Below are positions 8,716 to 17,536 of a stretch of DNA of 64,000 nt, piece by piece. Positions within the stretch are counted from its first letter, which is position 1, and the number at the start of each line of letters is the position of its first letter. The DNA is from Ralstonia soli. GTDB lineage: Bacteria > Pseudomonadota > Gammaproteobacteria > Burkholderiales > Burkholderiaceae. The position numbers and the translations under genes were made by a program. The notes beneath the pieces were generated by a model that had not been told where the DNA came from, searched no databases, and saw only the letters and a list, made by a program, of their open reading frames with translations. The DNA is taken from the NCBI RefSeq assembly GCF_023955655.1, contig NZ_JAMXHT010000001.1:558001-622000 (forward strand), written 5' to 3'.

Positions 8716-9363
8716 TTACGGCCGTGGCGACCAGGCGCCGGTAATCAGCTGCCGGATCAGGTGCAGCTTGCGGTGAAAGAAGTGATCGGCGCCCGGGATG
8801 ACGATGACAGGCAGCTCCTGCGGCCGCGCCCAGTCGAGCACGTCGATGAGCGGCACGGTGTCGTCCTGCTCGCCGTGGATGATGATGGTGTCGGCCGGCA
8901 CCGGCGCGACTTCCCAGCGCGAGGTGGCGGTGCCGACCAGCGCCAGGCGCTCGGCGGGCGTGCCAGCCTCGGCCAGGCGGCGTGCCACCTGTGAGACGAC
9001 AAAGCTGCCGAACGAGAAGCCGCCGAGTGCCAGCGGCAGCGTGGCCACATCGGCTGACCATTCGGTCTGCGTACGCATCCAGTCGAGCACGGCCAGCATG
9101 TCGTCCTGCTCGCCGATGCCGTTGTCGTGCGTGCCTTCGGTCTTGCCCACGCCGCGGAAGTTCAGGCGCACTGTCACATAGCCGAGGCCGACGAAGGTGC
9201 GTGCGAGCGTTTGCGCAACCTTGTTGTCCTTGGTGCCGCCAAACAGCGGGTGCGGATGGCCGACCAGTGCCAGGCCGCGCGGAGCACCGTCCGGCTGGTC
9301 GATCGATAGGTCGATCTGCCCGACGGGGCCGGGGATCAGGCGTTCTTCGGTATGCACGTTCAT
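8716..9363 (-). CDS. Alpha/beta hydrolase, cytoplasmic
   Basis: A 215-residue single-domain hydrolase. The oxyanion region is GHPHPLFGGTKDNKV, the nucleophile elbow is GFSFGS (serine near residue 119), the acid lies in IHGEQDDTVP and the histidine in PGADHFFH. This matches the KANL3/Tex30-like alpha/beta hydrolase group common in proteobacteria. The substrate is unknown. It lies 28 bp after a [2Fe-2S] ferredoxin gene on the same strand, so the two are probably co-transcribed. Confidence 0.85.
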   Translation of the reverse strand: MNVHTEERLIPGPVGQIDLSIDQPDGAPRGLALVGHPHPLFGGTKDNKVAQTLARTFVGLGYVTVRLNFRGVGKTEGTHDNGIGEQDDMLAVLDWMRTQTEWSADVATLPLALGGFSFGSFVVSQVARRLAEAGTPAERLALVGTATSRWEVAPVPADTIIIHGEQDDTVPLIDVLDWARPQELPVIVIPGADHFFHRKLHLIRQLITGAWSPRP

Positions 9364-9391
9364 GGAAATGCGGATGCAGTAAAGCGCTGGC

Positions 9392-9721
9392 TCACGCGTT
9401 GGCCGGACGATCGACCATCAGCCTTTCGACCGGTTTGCCGTCGATCAGGTGGCTCTGGATGATTTCGTCGATGTCGTCCTTGTCGACAAAGGTGTACCAG
9501 ACGGCCTCGGGGTAGACCACCATGACCGGACCGAGTTCGCAGCGGTCCAGGCAGCCGGCCTTGTTAATGCGCACGCGGCCTTCGCCGTTGATGCCGAGCT
9601 CCTTGCAGCGCTTCTTGGCGTACTCCTGCATGGCCTTGGCGCCAAAGTCGGCGCAGCAACGCGAGCCGTCCTCGCGTTCGTTCAGGCAGAAGAAAACGTG
9701 GTGCTTGTAGTGGCTGCTCAT
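9392..9721 (-). CDS. Thioredoxin-like [2Fe-2S] ferredoxin
   Basis: One hundred and nine residues, starting MSSHYKHHVFFCLNERED. The cysteine pattern is C12, C22/C23, then C57-x3-C61 in KAGCLDRCELGP, as in thioredoxin-fold [2Fe-2S] ferredoxins. The C-terminus carries YPEAVWYTFVDKDDIDEII, conserved in this family. It is a soluble electron carrier; the partner is unknown. The much longer open frame that continues upstream crosses dctA on the opposite strand and is spurious. Confidence 0.9.
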   Translation of the reverse strand: MSSHYKHHVFFCLNEREDGSRCCADFGAKAMQEYAKKRCKELGINGEGRVRINKAGCLDRCELGPVMVVYPEAVWYTFVDKDDIDEIIQSHLIDGKPVERLMVDRPANA

Positions 9722-9863
9722 GGGCGGACCGAGGTAGCTGGAGGGGCTGCGTGGCGGTGCGCGGGCAGGGCGTGAATGGCCTCCTGGCGTCGCGCACACA
9801 TGTGGATTTGCGTAACGAGCCGGCATTATACGGGGCCACGGCGTGCCCCGATGTGCCCAAGCC

Positions 9864-9939
9864 TTGCGACGCAGCGGCGCAGTGTTGCGTCGCAACACGT
9901 TTTCCGGATCTCCGGACAGCCGGTGTGCGCGGATTCCGG
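9864..9939 (+). promoter_or_regulatory. Candidate DctD enhancer cluster upstream of dctA
   Basis: This lies in the 450-bp gene-free stretch 9722-10171. A perfect 17-bp palindrome, GTGTTGCGTCGCAACAC, occupies 9882-9898. A weaker copy of its core, TTGCG-A-CGCAG, lies at 9864-9874, two helical turns away. Two further CGGA/TCCG dyads follow (9904-9915 and 9930-9939). They sit about 100-165 bp before the sigma-54 promoter, the usual position for enhancer-binding protein sites. DctD is encoded next door, so it is the expected ligand (inference). Confidence 0.55.
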
Positions 9940-10024
9940 GATTGACGACGGGGAGGGCGGGTGCCATCGTAGTCACACCGAGCTGGCACAAGGGCTGGCG
10001 GGTTTTGGACACGGAATTTAAACA

Positions 10025-10041
10025 TTGGCATAGCCCTTGCA
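10025..10041 (+). promoter_or_regulatory. Sigma-54 promoter of dctA
   Basis: TTGGCATAGCCCTTGCA: GG at 10027-10028 and GC at 10039-10040, exactly ten bases apart, matching the -24/-12 consensus. Transcription would start near 10052, leaving a leader of about 120 nt. Confidence 0.88.
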
Positions 10042-10171
10042 ATAAAGGGCGACCTGCTGCGGGAAGCGACGGAAACATCGACGCATCGAGGCAGGAGAGA
10101 GACCACATCAGGGCGGGTCGGACCGGGCGAGCAATCGAGCGCACGGCCGGTCTGTGACACTCGAGGAAGAC

Positions 10172-11461
10172 ATGAAAAAACCGTTCTACAAAATCCTGTA
10201 CGTGCAGGTGCTGGCGGCCATCGTCATCGGCGTTCTGCTGGGCCATTACTCGCCTGAGTTGGCTGTGAAGATGAAACCGCTGGGCGATGGCTTCATCCAG
10301 CTGATCAAGATGGTGATCGGGCCGATCATTTTCTGTACGGTCGTCTCCGGCATTGCCGGCATGCGCGACATGAAGAAGGTGGGCCGCGTGGGCGGCAAGG
10401 CACTGCTCTACTTCGAAGTCGTCTCCACGTTTGCGCTGGTGATCGGCTTGGCAGCGGGCCACATCTTCAACCCGGGCGCGGGCTTCAATGTGGACGTGAA
10501 CACCATCGATGCCAAGGCCGTGGCGCAGTACGCCGCAAAGGCGCAGTCGGCGAGCACGGTCGACTTCCTGCTCAACATCATCCCGAGCACGGTGGTGGAT
10601 GCCTTTGCCAAGGGCGACATCCTGCAGATCCTGCTGATCGCGCTGCTGTTCGGCGGTGCGCTGTCCGCCATGGGTGACCGTGCGCAGATGGTGACGGACT
10701 TCATCGACCAGATCTCCCACGTGTTCTTCCGCATCGTGCACGTCATCACGCGTGTAGCCCCGATTGGTGCGTTTGGCGCGATGGCCTTCACCATCGGCAA
10801 ATACGGCGTGATCTCGCTGGTGCCGCTGCTCAAGCTGGTCGGCACGTTCTACCTGACGGCCGTTATCTTTGTGGTGGTGGTGCTGGGCATCATCGCGCGG
10901 CTGATCGGCTTCAACATCTTCCGCTTTGTCGCGTACATCAAGGAAGAGCTGCTGATCGTGCTGGGCACGAGCTCGTCGGAATCGGCGCTGCCGCACCTGA
11001 TGGAAAAGATGGAGAAGCTCGGTTGCTCGAAGTCGGTGGTGGGCCTGGTGGTTCCGACCGGTTATTCGTTCAACCTGGACGGCACCAACATCTACATGAC
11101 GATGGCGGTGATCTTCATCTCGCAGGCGCTGAACATCGAGCTGACCTGGACGCAGCAGCTGACCATCCTGGCCGTTGCGATGCTGACGTCGAAGGGCGCA
11201 TCGGGCATCACCGGCGCGGGCTTCATCACGCTGGCGGCCACGCTGGCCGTGGTGCCGACGATTCCGGTGGCGGGCATGGTGCTGATCCTCGGCATCGACC
11301 GCTTCATGAGCGAGTGCCGCGCGCTGACCAACATCACCGGCAACGGTGTGGCGTGCGTGGTGATCTCGGCCTGGGAGCGCGAGCTGGATCGCGCCAAGTT
11401 GGCCCGCGTGCTGTCGGGCGACCGCAGCGACGAAGGCGTGCCGGCCACCCCGGCAGCTTGA
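10172..11461 (+). CDS. dctA: C4-dicarboxylate:cation symporter DctA
   Basis: DctA imports succinate, fumarate and malate across the inner membrane. From ATG 10172 (RBS GAGGAAG) it has 429 residues; an upstream GTG at 10154 would place the RBS inside the gene. The DAACS family features are visible: the N-terminal hydrophobic helix [17 protein letters not shown], the serine-rich re-entrant loop [13 protein letters not shown], the helix-7 motif [13 protein letters not shown], and the second re-entrant loop near [11 protein letters not shown]. Its sigma-54 promoter and the dctBD genes directly downstream indicate induction by external dicarboxylate. Confidence 0.96.
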   Translation: MKKPFYKILYVQVLAAIVIGVLLGHYSPELAVKMKPLGDGFIQLIKMVIGPIIFCTVVSGIAGMRDMKKVGRVGGKALLYFEVVSTFALVIGLAAGHIFNPGAGFNVDVNTIDAKAVAQYAAKAQSASTVDFLLNIIPSTVVDAFAKGDILQILLIALLFGGALSAMGDRAQMVTDFIDQISHVFFRIVHVITRVAPIGAFGAMAFTIGKYGVISLVPLLKLVGTFYLTAVIFVVVVLGIIARLIGFNIFRFVAYIKEELLIVLGTSSSESALPHLMEKMEKLGCSKSVVGLVVPTGYSFNLDGTNIYMTMAVIFISQALNIELTWTQQLTILAVAMLTSKGASGITGAGFITLAATLAVVPTIPVAGMVLILGIDRFMSECRALTNITGNGVACVVISAWERELDRAKLARVLSGDRSDEGVPATPAA

Positions 11462-11514
11462 TCGGGAAGACTTGGCTGGCGCCTGCGGGCGCCGCCTACT
11501 GAAAGCGTATGATT

Positions 11515-11550
11515 GCGGGGCCTGTCTTCCAGACGGCCCCGCTTCTTGTT
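11515..11550 (+). terminator. Terminator between dctA and dctB
   Basis: Stem GCGGGGCC (11515-11522) / GGCCCCGC (11535-11542) with an internal GTCT/AGAC extension, followed by TTCTTGTTT. It lies immediately before the dctB start, so dctB is either expressed separately or by read-through. Confidence 0.75.
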
Positions 11551-11561
11551 TGGAGCGCCTC

Positions 11562-13553
11562 GTGACACGCACGGCGGCTGGCGCGGCTCTGGAAGGCAAG
11601 GCGACGACACCCCCCGCCGCCGACCTCCAGCCGATGTCCGATCCCGATTTCTCCTTCACCAGCGCCTCCGGTTCGCGACGCGGGTTCTGGTGGCTGGTGG
11701 CGTTTGGGCTCGTGGTGGTGATGGCCCTGGTGTGCGCGACCACCTTCGTGGTGGCGTGGAACCGTGGGCTTGCGCAGGCACAACAAGCCGCGGGTGGCCG
11801 GGTTGATCGCTACGCTGCCAACCTCAAGAGCACGCTCGACCGCTACGAATACCTGCCGGCGCTCGTCGCGCTGCATCCGTTCATCCACGATCTGCTGGAC
11901 AACCCGACGCCCGCCAACGTCGATCGCGCCAACCGCTACCTGCGCGAAGTCAACGACCGCGCGCATGCCTCCGCTACCTACGTCATCGCCCCGAGCGGCA
12001 AGGCGCTGGCGGCCTCCAACTACAACCAGCCCGATAGCTTTGTCGGCGCGGAATATCGGTTCCGGCCGTATTTCCAGCAGGCGGCCGAGGGCCATGTTGG
12101 GCGCTTCTACGGCATCGGCATTACGCGTGAGGAGCCGGGCTACTACATCTCGCAGCCCATCATGCAGGATGGGCGCGTGATCGGCGTGACAGTGGTCAAG
12201 CTCAACCTCGAATGGTTCGGTCGCGCCAGCCATGATGCGTCGGAACCTGTGATGGTGGCCGACGAGAACGGCGTGATCTTCCTGTCGTCGGTGCCGGCGT
12301 GGCAGTACCACACCGTTGAACCGCTCACGCCCAAGCTGCAGGCCCAGCTGGAATCCACGCGCCAGTACTACCGCAAGCAGATCACGCCGTTGCCGCTGCA
12401 GCCCGAGGCGCCCGCCTTCGTGAAGCTCGCGGGGCGCTTGCCGGAGGGGGCCGAGCTGGTGCGCATCGGCGAGCGCACGAACGCCACGCGCTATCTGCAG
12501 GTCTCGCGCGACCTGGTCGAGCCCGACTGGACGCTGATGTACCTCACGCCCGTCGACCCCGTGATGAGCGCCGCTCGCAGCGCTACCGTGGCGTCGGCGT
12601 TTGCCTTCGCGTTTGCGTGCCTGCTGCTGTTCTACTGGCGTCAGCGCCGTCTGCGCATGATGGAAATGCTGCGCAGCCGACGCCTGCTCGAAGCCGCGTA
12701 TGACCAATTGGAACGCCGCGTCGAAGACCGCACCGCCGATCTGATGGCCACCAACGAGCAGCTTCAGCACGAGATCGTCGACCGCACGCGCGCCGAAGCC
12801 GAATTGCGCGCCACGCAGGATGAACTCGTGCAGGCCAGCAAGCTCGCCGCGCTGGGCCAGATGGCCGCCGGCATCACGCACGAGCTGAACCAGCCGCTGG
12901 CCGCACTGCGCACGTTCTCCGACAACACGCGCATCCTGCTCGAACGTGGCCAGCACGGCGCCGCCACCGACAACCTGCAGGCCATTGCCGACCTGACCGA
13001 GCGCATGGGCAAGATCACCGCGCAGCTCAAACTCTTCGCGGGTCGCTCGCGCCGCAAGCACAGCGATGTGCAGGTGCGCGTGGCGCTCGACCACACGCTG
13101 GCGCTGCTGCGTCCGCGTCTGGGCGACGTGCGGCTCGAGCTGCATTGGCGCATCCCCGAAGCCGAAGCCATCGTCCGCGCGGATGAACTGAAGCTGGAGC
13201 AGGTGCTGATCAACCTGGTCGGCAATGCGCTCGATGCCATCAACGCGAATGAACCCGCACGCGAGGGGCGCATCGATATCGACATCGGCCCTGCAGAAGG
13301 CACGGCAACGCAGTTGAACATTACAGTGCGCGACAACGGCCCCGGCATTCCGCCCGACGCCATGCCGCACTTGTTCGAGCCGTTCTTCACCACCAAGGAG
13401 ATCGGCCAGGGGCTGGGCCTGGGTCTTGCGATCTCCACCAGCATCGCGCGCGACTTTGGCGGCGCGCTGTCGGCCGCGAACGTGCCGGGCGGCGGGGCGC
13501 AATTTACGCTGACACTGGTACGCACTGAGGCCACCTCTGCGGCATCCACCTGA
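11562..13553 (+). CDS. dctB: C4-dicarboxylate sensor histidine kinase DctB
   Basis: A membrane sensor kinase that detects periplasmic dicarboxylates and phosphorylates DctD. From GTG 11562 (GGAG eight bases upstream) it has 663 residues: a first membrane helix (FWWLVAFGLVVVMALVCATT), a periplasmic double-Cache sensing region of about 270 residues, a second helix (SAFAFAFACLLLFYW), a coiled coil, and the kinase core. The phospho-acceptor is His440 (MAAGITHELNQPLAAL); the ATP-binding motifs are NLVGNALDA, DNGPGIP and GLGLGLAIS. ATG 11634 is the alternative start. It is followed 21 bp later by dctD. Confidence 0.92.
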   Translation: MTRTAAGAALEGKATTPPAADLQPMSDPDFSFTSASGSRRGFWWLVAFGLVVVMALVCATTFVVAWNRGLAQAQQAAGGRVDRYAANLKSTLDRYEYLPALVALHPFIHDLLDNPTPANVDRANRYLREVNDRAHASATYVIAPSGKALAASNYNQPDSFVGAEYRFRPYFQQAAEGHVGRFYGIGITREEPGYYISQPIMQDGRVIGVTVVKLNLEWFGRASHDASEPVMVADENGVIFLSSVPAWQYHTVEPLTPKLQAQLESTRQYYRKQITPLPLQPEAPAFVKLAGRLPEGAELVRIGERTNATRYLQVSRDLVEPDWTLMYLTPVDPVMSAARSATVASAFAFAFACLLLFYWRQRRLRMMEMLRSRRLLEAAYDQLERRVEDRTADLMATNEQLQHEIVDRTRAEAELRATQDELVQASKLAALGQMAAGITHELNQPLAALRTFSDNTRILLERGQHGAATDNLQAIADLTERMGKITAQLKLFAGRSRRKHSDVQVRVALDHTLALLRPRLGDVRLELHWRIPEAEAIVRADELKLEQVLINLVGNALDAINANEPAREGRIDIDIGPAEGTATQLNITVRDNGPGIPPDAMPHLFEPFFTTKEIGQGLGLGLAISTSIARDFGGALSAANVPGGGAQFTLTLVRTEATSAAST

Positions 13554-13574
13554 TTTTTCTTACGCAAACGACCT

Positions 13575-14891
13575 ATGTCCGAAGGCTTGACCGTTCTCTT
13601 CATCGAAGATGACCCGCCTGTGCGCCAGGCCACCGCGCAGAGCCTGGAACTGGCCGGCTTCAACGTGCAGGCATTCGGCAGTGCCGAAGAAGCCGTCGGC
13701 AAGATCGACGCGAACTTCCCAGGCGTGGTGGTGAGCGACTTGCGCCTGCCGGGCGCGAGCGGCCTGGATGTGCTCGCGCACTGCCAGTCGTTCGGCACGG
13801 GGATTCCGGTGGTGCTCGTCACCGGCCACGGCGACATCACCATGGCCGTGCAGGCGATGCGCGAGGGTGCGTTCGACTTCATCGAGAAGCCGTTCCCGGC
13901 CGAGCGCCTGACCGAGACTGTGCGACGCGCCGTCGAGCGTCGCGCGCTGGAGCTGGAAAACCGCGCGTTGCGCCGCGAGCTGGCCGGGCCGGCAGCGGGC
14001 ACGCGCATCATCGGGCGCTCGCCGGCGATGGGCGCGGTGCGCGCGCTGATCGAAAACGTGGCGACCACCGATGCACCGGTGCTCATCAACGGCGAGACCG
14101 GCACGGGCAAGGAGCTGGTCGCACGCAGCCTGCACATGCTGTCGCCGCGCCATGACAAGCCGTTCATTGCGCTGAATTGCGGCGCAGTGCCCGAGGCGAT
14201 CTTCGAGAGCGAGATGTTCGGCCACGAGGCCGGCGCCTTCACGGGTGCGGGCAAGCGGCGCATCGGCAAGCTGGAGCATGCCTCGGGCGGCACGCTGTTC
14301 CTCGACGAGATCGAGAGCATGCCGATCGCGCTGCAGGTGAAGCTGCTGCGTGTACTGCAGGAAGGCGCGCTCGAGCGCCTGGGCTCCAACGAGTCTGTAC
14401 GCATCGACGTGCGCATCGTCGCGGCCGCCAAGGGCGACATGGAGGCGCTGATCGACGCGGGCGGCTTCCGGCGCGACCTCTACTACCGCCTGAACGTGGT
14501 CGCCATCGATCTGCCGCCGTTGCGCGAGCGCCGTGAAGACATCATCCCGCTGTTCGAGCACTTCCTGCTCGAGGCTGCCGTGCGCTACCAGCGCCCGCTG
14601 CCGATGTTGGCCGAACGCCAGCGCCATGAGTTGATGCAATCGAACTGGCCCGGCAATGTGCGCGAACTGCGCAACGCGGCGGACCGCCTCGTGCTTGGTG
14701 TGGGCCGCACGCCGGTCGTGCCGGATGCCTCGGAAGACGGCATGCCGCTCAAGGAGCGCGTCGAACGCTACGAGCGCACGGTGATTGCCGAGACGCTGGC
14801 GCGCACCGGCGGCTCGGTGCACCAGGCGGCGGACATCCTGCAGGTCGGCCGCGCAACGCTGTACGACAAGATCAAGCGCTACGGCCTCTAG
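13575..14891 (+). CDS. dctD: Sigma-54-dependent response regulator DctD
   Basis: An NtrC-family activator of 438 residues. The N-terminal receiver has acidic residues E11-D13, phospho-acceptor Asp55 (VVVSDLRLPG) and Lys near 105 (FIEKPF). The central AAA+ domain has Walker A GETGTGKE (173-180) and the sigma-54 contact loop GAFTGA (220-225). The C-terminal Fis-type helix-turn-helix is TGGSVHQAADILQVGRATLY. With DctB it should activate the sigma-54 promoter of dctA at 10025. All key residues are present. Confidence 0.95.
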   Translation: MSEGLTVLFIEDDPPVRQATAQSLELAGFNVQAFGSAEEAVGKIDANFPGVVVSDLRLPGASGLDVLAHCQSFGTGIPVVLVTGHGDITMAVQAMREGAFDFIEKPFPAERLTETVRRAVERRALELENRALRRELAGPAAGTRIIGRSPAMGAVRALIENVATTDAPVLINGETGTGKELVARSLHMLSPRHDKPFIALNCGAVPEAIFESEMFGHEAGAFTGAGKRRIGKLEHASGGTLFLDEIESMPIALQVKLLRVLQEGALERLGSNESVRIDVRIVAAAKGDMEALIDAGGFRRDLYYRLNVVAIDLPPLRERREDIIPLFEHFLLEAAVRYQRPLPMLAERQRHELMQSNWPGNVRELRNAADRLVLGVGRTPVVPDASEDGMPLKERVERYERTVIAETLARTGGSVHQAADILQVGRATLYDKIKRYGL

Positions 14892-14911
14892 CGCAGCGTT
14901 CGCCCATCAAC

Positions 14912-14945
14912 AAAAACGCCCGGTATCGACCAGGCGTTTTTTTGG
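14912..14945 (+). terminator. Terminator after dctD
   Basis: Stem AAAAACGCC / GGCGTTTTT with an inner GGT/ACC pair, followed by T7. The left A-run may also help end the convergent thioredoxin-like gene. Confidence 0.85.
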
Positions 14946-14958
14946 GCAGCGAGATCAC

Positions 14959-15513
14959 TCAGGCTTGCTTGGCCAGCGTCTGCTTGAGCAGGGCATCGAA
15001 CGACGACCACTCCGGCTCGCCCACGTAGCGCTTGAGGATGCGCCCGTCACGATCGACCAGGAAGGTGGTGGGCGTGAGTTGCACGTCGCCGAAGGCCCTG
15101 GCGGCGGAGCCGTCGGCATCCATTGCCACCTTGAAGGGCAACTGGCGCGTCTGGCTGAAGTTCATCACGTACATCGGCGCGTCGTAGCTCATGGCCACGG
15201 CCACGTATTCGAGGCCCTCACCCTTGTACTTGTTGTACGTCTGGACCATGTTGGGCATCTCTTTGATGCACGTGGCGCAGCTCGTGGCCCAGAAGTTGAC
15301 GAGGTAGACCTTGCCCTTGAGGTCTTGCGTGGACAGCTTTTGCCCATCGAGCAGCGTGAAGGTGGCGGCAGGCACCTGCTGCGACGGCGAGAACGCACGC
15401 CAGCCGAACCAGCCAGCCACGGCCAGCACCAGCACGATCACGGGCAGCAGCCAGCGGCGGCCACCAGAAGTGGCGGGGGCGGCGGCTGCGGAAGAAGTCA
15501 AGGTCGAGGCCAT
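14959..15513 (-). CDS. TlpA-like membrane-anchored thiol:disulfide oxidoreductase
   Basis: Thioredoxin-fold protein of 184 residues from ATG 15513; the in-frame ATG at 15546 has no RBS. A signal anchor (WLLPVIVLVLAVAGWFGW) is followed by a periplasmic TlpA/AhpC-TSA domain with LKGKVYLVNFWATSCATCIKEMP. The active site is C-A-T-C, and the cis-proline lies in QLTPTTFLVDRDG. It probably reduces periplasmic disulfides, for example in cytochrome maturation; the partner is unknown. Confidence 0.85.
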   Translation of the reverse strand: MASTLTSSAAAAPATSGGRRWLLPVIVLVLAVAGWFGWRAFSPSQQVPAATFTLLDGQKLSTQDLKGKVYLVNFWATSCATCIKEMPNMVQTYNKYKGEGLEYVAVAMSYDAPMYVMNFSQTRQLPFKVAMDADGSAARAFGDVQLTPTTFLVDRDGRILKRYVGEPEWSSFDALLKQTLAKQA

Positions 15514-15613
15514 GTCGGCAACGGATCCGGAAGGGGAAACAAACATCTATTGTAGGCCCGCCGCGCCGACCTCGCTGGGTGGTTGCGACATTCTGTCTAT
15601 TGCGATTTTCGCG

Positions 15614-16129
15614 TCACTCCGTGTCGGCGAGCACGGTTTCGTACAAGGCCAGGTCCGAGGCGGAGAAGCAGCAGAAGGTGATTGCATCGAGGCTGGCGCC
15701 ATGTTCGTGCGCAACGCGCACGGCAATCGGCGCTGCCAGTTCCGGTGGGAAGCCATACACCCCGGTGCTGATGCCGGGAAACGCGATCGTGCGGATACCG
15801 TGCGCGCGGGCCAGTTCGAGGCTGTTGCGGTAGCACGCCGCCAGCAGCGCCGGCTCGTCCTGCCGACCGCCGTGCCAGACCGGGCCAACGGTGTGGATGA
15901 CGTAGCGCGCGGGCAAGCGAAAGCCCGGTGTGAGCTTGGCCTCACCCGTGCGGCAGCCGTGGAGTGCGCGGCACGCCTCCAGCAGTTCCGGTCCGGCAGC
16001 CCGATGGATGGCGCCGTCCACGCCGCCGCCGCCCAGCAGCGAGCTGTTGGCCGCGTTGACGATGGCATCGCAGTCGAGCGTGGTGATGTCGGCGCGCAGC
16101 GCGCGCAGGGTGGCGATGGGGCTTGGCAT
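15614..16129 (-). CDS. Macro domain protein (ADP-ribose deacetylase-like)
   Basis: A 171-residue stand-alone macro domain of the YmdB/MacroD type. It has the ADP-ribose-binding motifs [27 protein letters not shown] (residues about 20-46), [13 protein letters not shown] and the phosphate loop [12 protein letters not shown]. Such enzymes remove acetyl or ADP-ribosyl groups from O-acetyl-ADP-ribose or modified proteins. The catalytic Asn/Asp and the glycine-rich loop are present. It is a single gene, divergent from the lipoprotein at 16213. Confidence 0.92.
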   Translation of the reverse strand: MPSPIATLRALRADITTLDCDAIVNAANSSLLGGGGVDGAIHRAAGPELLEACRALHGCRTGEAKLTPGFRLPARYVIHTVGPVWHGGRQDEPALLAACYRNSLELARAHGIRTIAFPGISTGVYGFPPELAAPIAVRVAHEHGASLDAITFCCFSASDLALYETVLADTE

Positions 16130-16212
16130 GGCGTGGTCCTCGAAGGTCGGGCGGACATCTCTGTCCGATAATAGGCGGCTCGCAAAACAGGCAGAACAAC
16201 ACAGGAGGCGAT

Positions 16213-16782
16213 GTGGCAGTCACAGCAACGGCAGGCTGGCGGAGGGGGTTGGGCGCGGCGGTGTGCGCGCTGCTGATGGCCTGTTCGCCCAAGTACGACT
16301 GGCGCACGGTGCATTCCAGCGAGGGCGCCTACGCCGTGGACTACCCCGCCAAGCCCACCGCCGAGGCCCGCCCCATCGCCATCAACGGCCAGCGCCTGCC
16401 GATGACGATGCAGGCCGCGAGCATCGACGGCACGCTGTTCGCTGTCGGCGTGGTGGAGTTGCCGGCCGATGACCCAGTCTGGCGCCAGCGCGCCGTGGAC
16501 GCCCTGCGCAATGGCCTGTCGGCCAACCTGAAGGGCCGCGTGACCGAGCGCGATATCGCCGTGCAGACCGCCGCACAGCCGCCGGTGTCGTTGCCGGCGG
16601 TGGAGCTGATCGCCCAGGGCGCTGGCGGGGACGACCCCGCGCCGCGCCGGTTGACCGCCCGCGTGGTCGCCACGGGCAAGCACGCTTACCAGGCTGTCGT
16701 GCTCGAATCGGGCGCCGCCGCGCGCGATGCGAGCCAGCAAGAACAGGTCGACCAGTTTCTTGCCAGCTTCCACCCGTACTAG
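16213..16782 (+). CDS. Putative lipoprotein of unknown function
   Basis: One hundred and eighty-nine residues from GTG 16213, which is preceded by a strong AGGAGG; the upstream ATG at 16123 lacks an RBS. The N-terminus is a type II signal peptide with lipobox LMAC (Cys24). The mature part (residues 25-189) is soluble, with a [15 protein letters not shown] entry and a C-terminal [12 protein letters not shown] that looks like the end of a compact alpha/beta domain. I do not recognise a family with a known role. Confidence 0.75.
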   Translation: MAVTATAGWRRGLGAAVCALLMACSPKYDWRTVHSSEGAYAVDYPAKPTAEARPIAINGQRLPMTMQAASIDGTLFAVGVVELPADDPVWRQRAVDALRNGLSANLKGRVTERDIAVQTAAQPPVSLPAVELIAQGAGGDDPAPRRLTARVVATGKHAYQAVVLESGAAARDASQQEQVDQFLASFHPY

Positions 16783-16857
16783 GCCCGAGCGCACTGGCGG
16801 CAGCCGGGGCACAATTCTCGTTTTCCGCTTTACCTCACTACCTCACAGGGAACCATC

Positions 16858-17511
16858 ATGGCGTTGCAAGTCTGGCTGGCCTTCTTTCTGGCTTCCTGGG
16901 TGATTGCGGTTTCACCGGGGTCGGGCGCGATCCTGAGCATGACCCATGGCCTGACGCATGGCGTGCGTCGAACATCGGTCACGATTGCCGGGCTGGAGCT
17001 CGGTCTTGTGGTGATCCTGTTCATCGCAGGTGCGGGGTTGGGGGCGCTGCTGGTGGCGTCCGAACATGCCTTTACCGCCATCAAGATCGTCGGCGCGCTG
17101 TACCTGATCTATCTGGGCATCGTGCAGTGGCGCACGCCCATCCAGATCAGCAAGCCGGCTGAAGGCGAATCGCCGAATGTGTCATCGCGGGCGTCGGGCA
17201 GCAGCGGCATGCGCCGCTTCCTGGCCGGCCTGCTGACGAACCTGACGAACCCCAAGGGCATCCTTTTCATGGTGGCGGTGCTGCCGCAGTTCATCGATCC
17301 GGCCAAGCCGCTGCTTTCGCAGCTCGCCATCTTGGCGGTTACGATGGTATTCGTCGACCTGATCGTCATGCATGGTTACGCGCTGCTCGCCTCGCGTGCG
17401 CAGCGGCTGTTCCGCGACCCGCGCGCACTGCGCTGGCAGAGCCGTTTCTTCGGCGGCATGCTGATGAGCATTGGCGCAGCGCTATTCTTCGTGAAGCGCC
17501 AGACGGCTTGA
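16858..17511 (+). CDS. LysE/RhtB family amino-acid exporter
   Basis: A 217-residue inner-membrane protein with about six hydrophobic segments and the N-terminal family signature VIAVSPGSGAILSMTHGLTHGVRRT. The second conserved stretch is FLAGLLTNLTNPKGILFMVAVLPQFI. RhtB-type proteins export homoserine, threonine or similar amino acids; the substrate here is unknown. It is preceded by AGGGAACC as an RBS and has no co-transcribed partner. It converges with comM; a stem without a T tail (17515-17533) lies between them. Confidence 0.88.
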   Translation: MALQVWLAFFLASWVIAVSPGSGAILSMTHGLTHGVRRTSVTIAGLELGLVVILFIAGAGLGALLVASEHAFTAIKIVGALYLIYLGIVQWRTPIQISKPAEGESPNVSSRASGSSGMRRFLAGLLTNLTNPKGILFMVAVLPQFIDPAKPLLSQLAILAVTMVFVDLIVMHGYALLASRAQRLFRDPRALRWQSRFFGGMLMSIGAALFFVKRQTA

Positions 17512-17536
17512 GCCACCCGCTTGCGCGGGGTGGACC

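Noticed and set aside
9722-11743. Upstream extension of the ferredoxin frame to 783 codons
   Set aside because: It runs antisense through dctA. The true start MSSHYKHH at 9721 gives the normal family length.
17515-17533. Terminator between the LysE gene and comM
   Set aside because: A CCACCCGC / GCGGGGTGG stem exists, but there is no T tract on either strand, so it is only noted as a hairpin.
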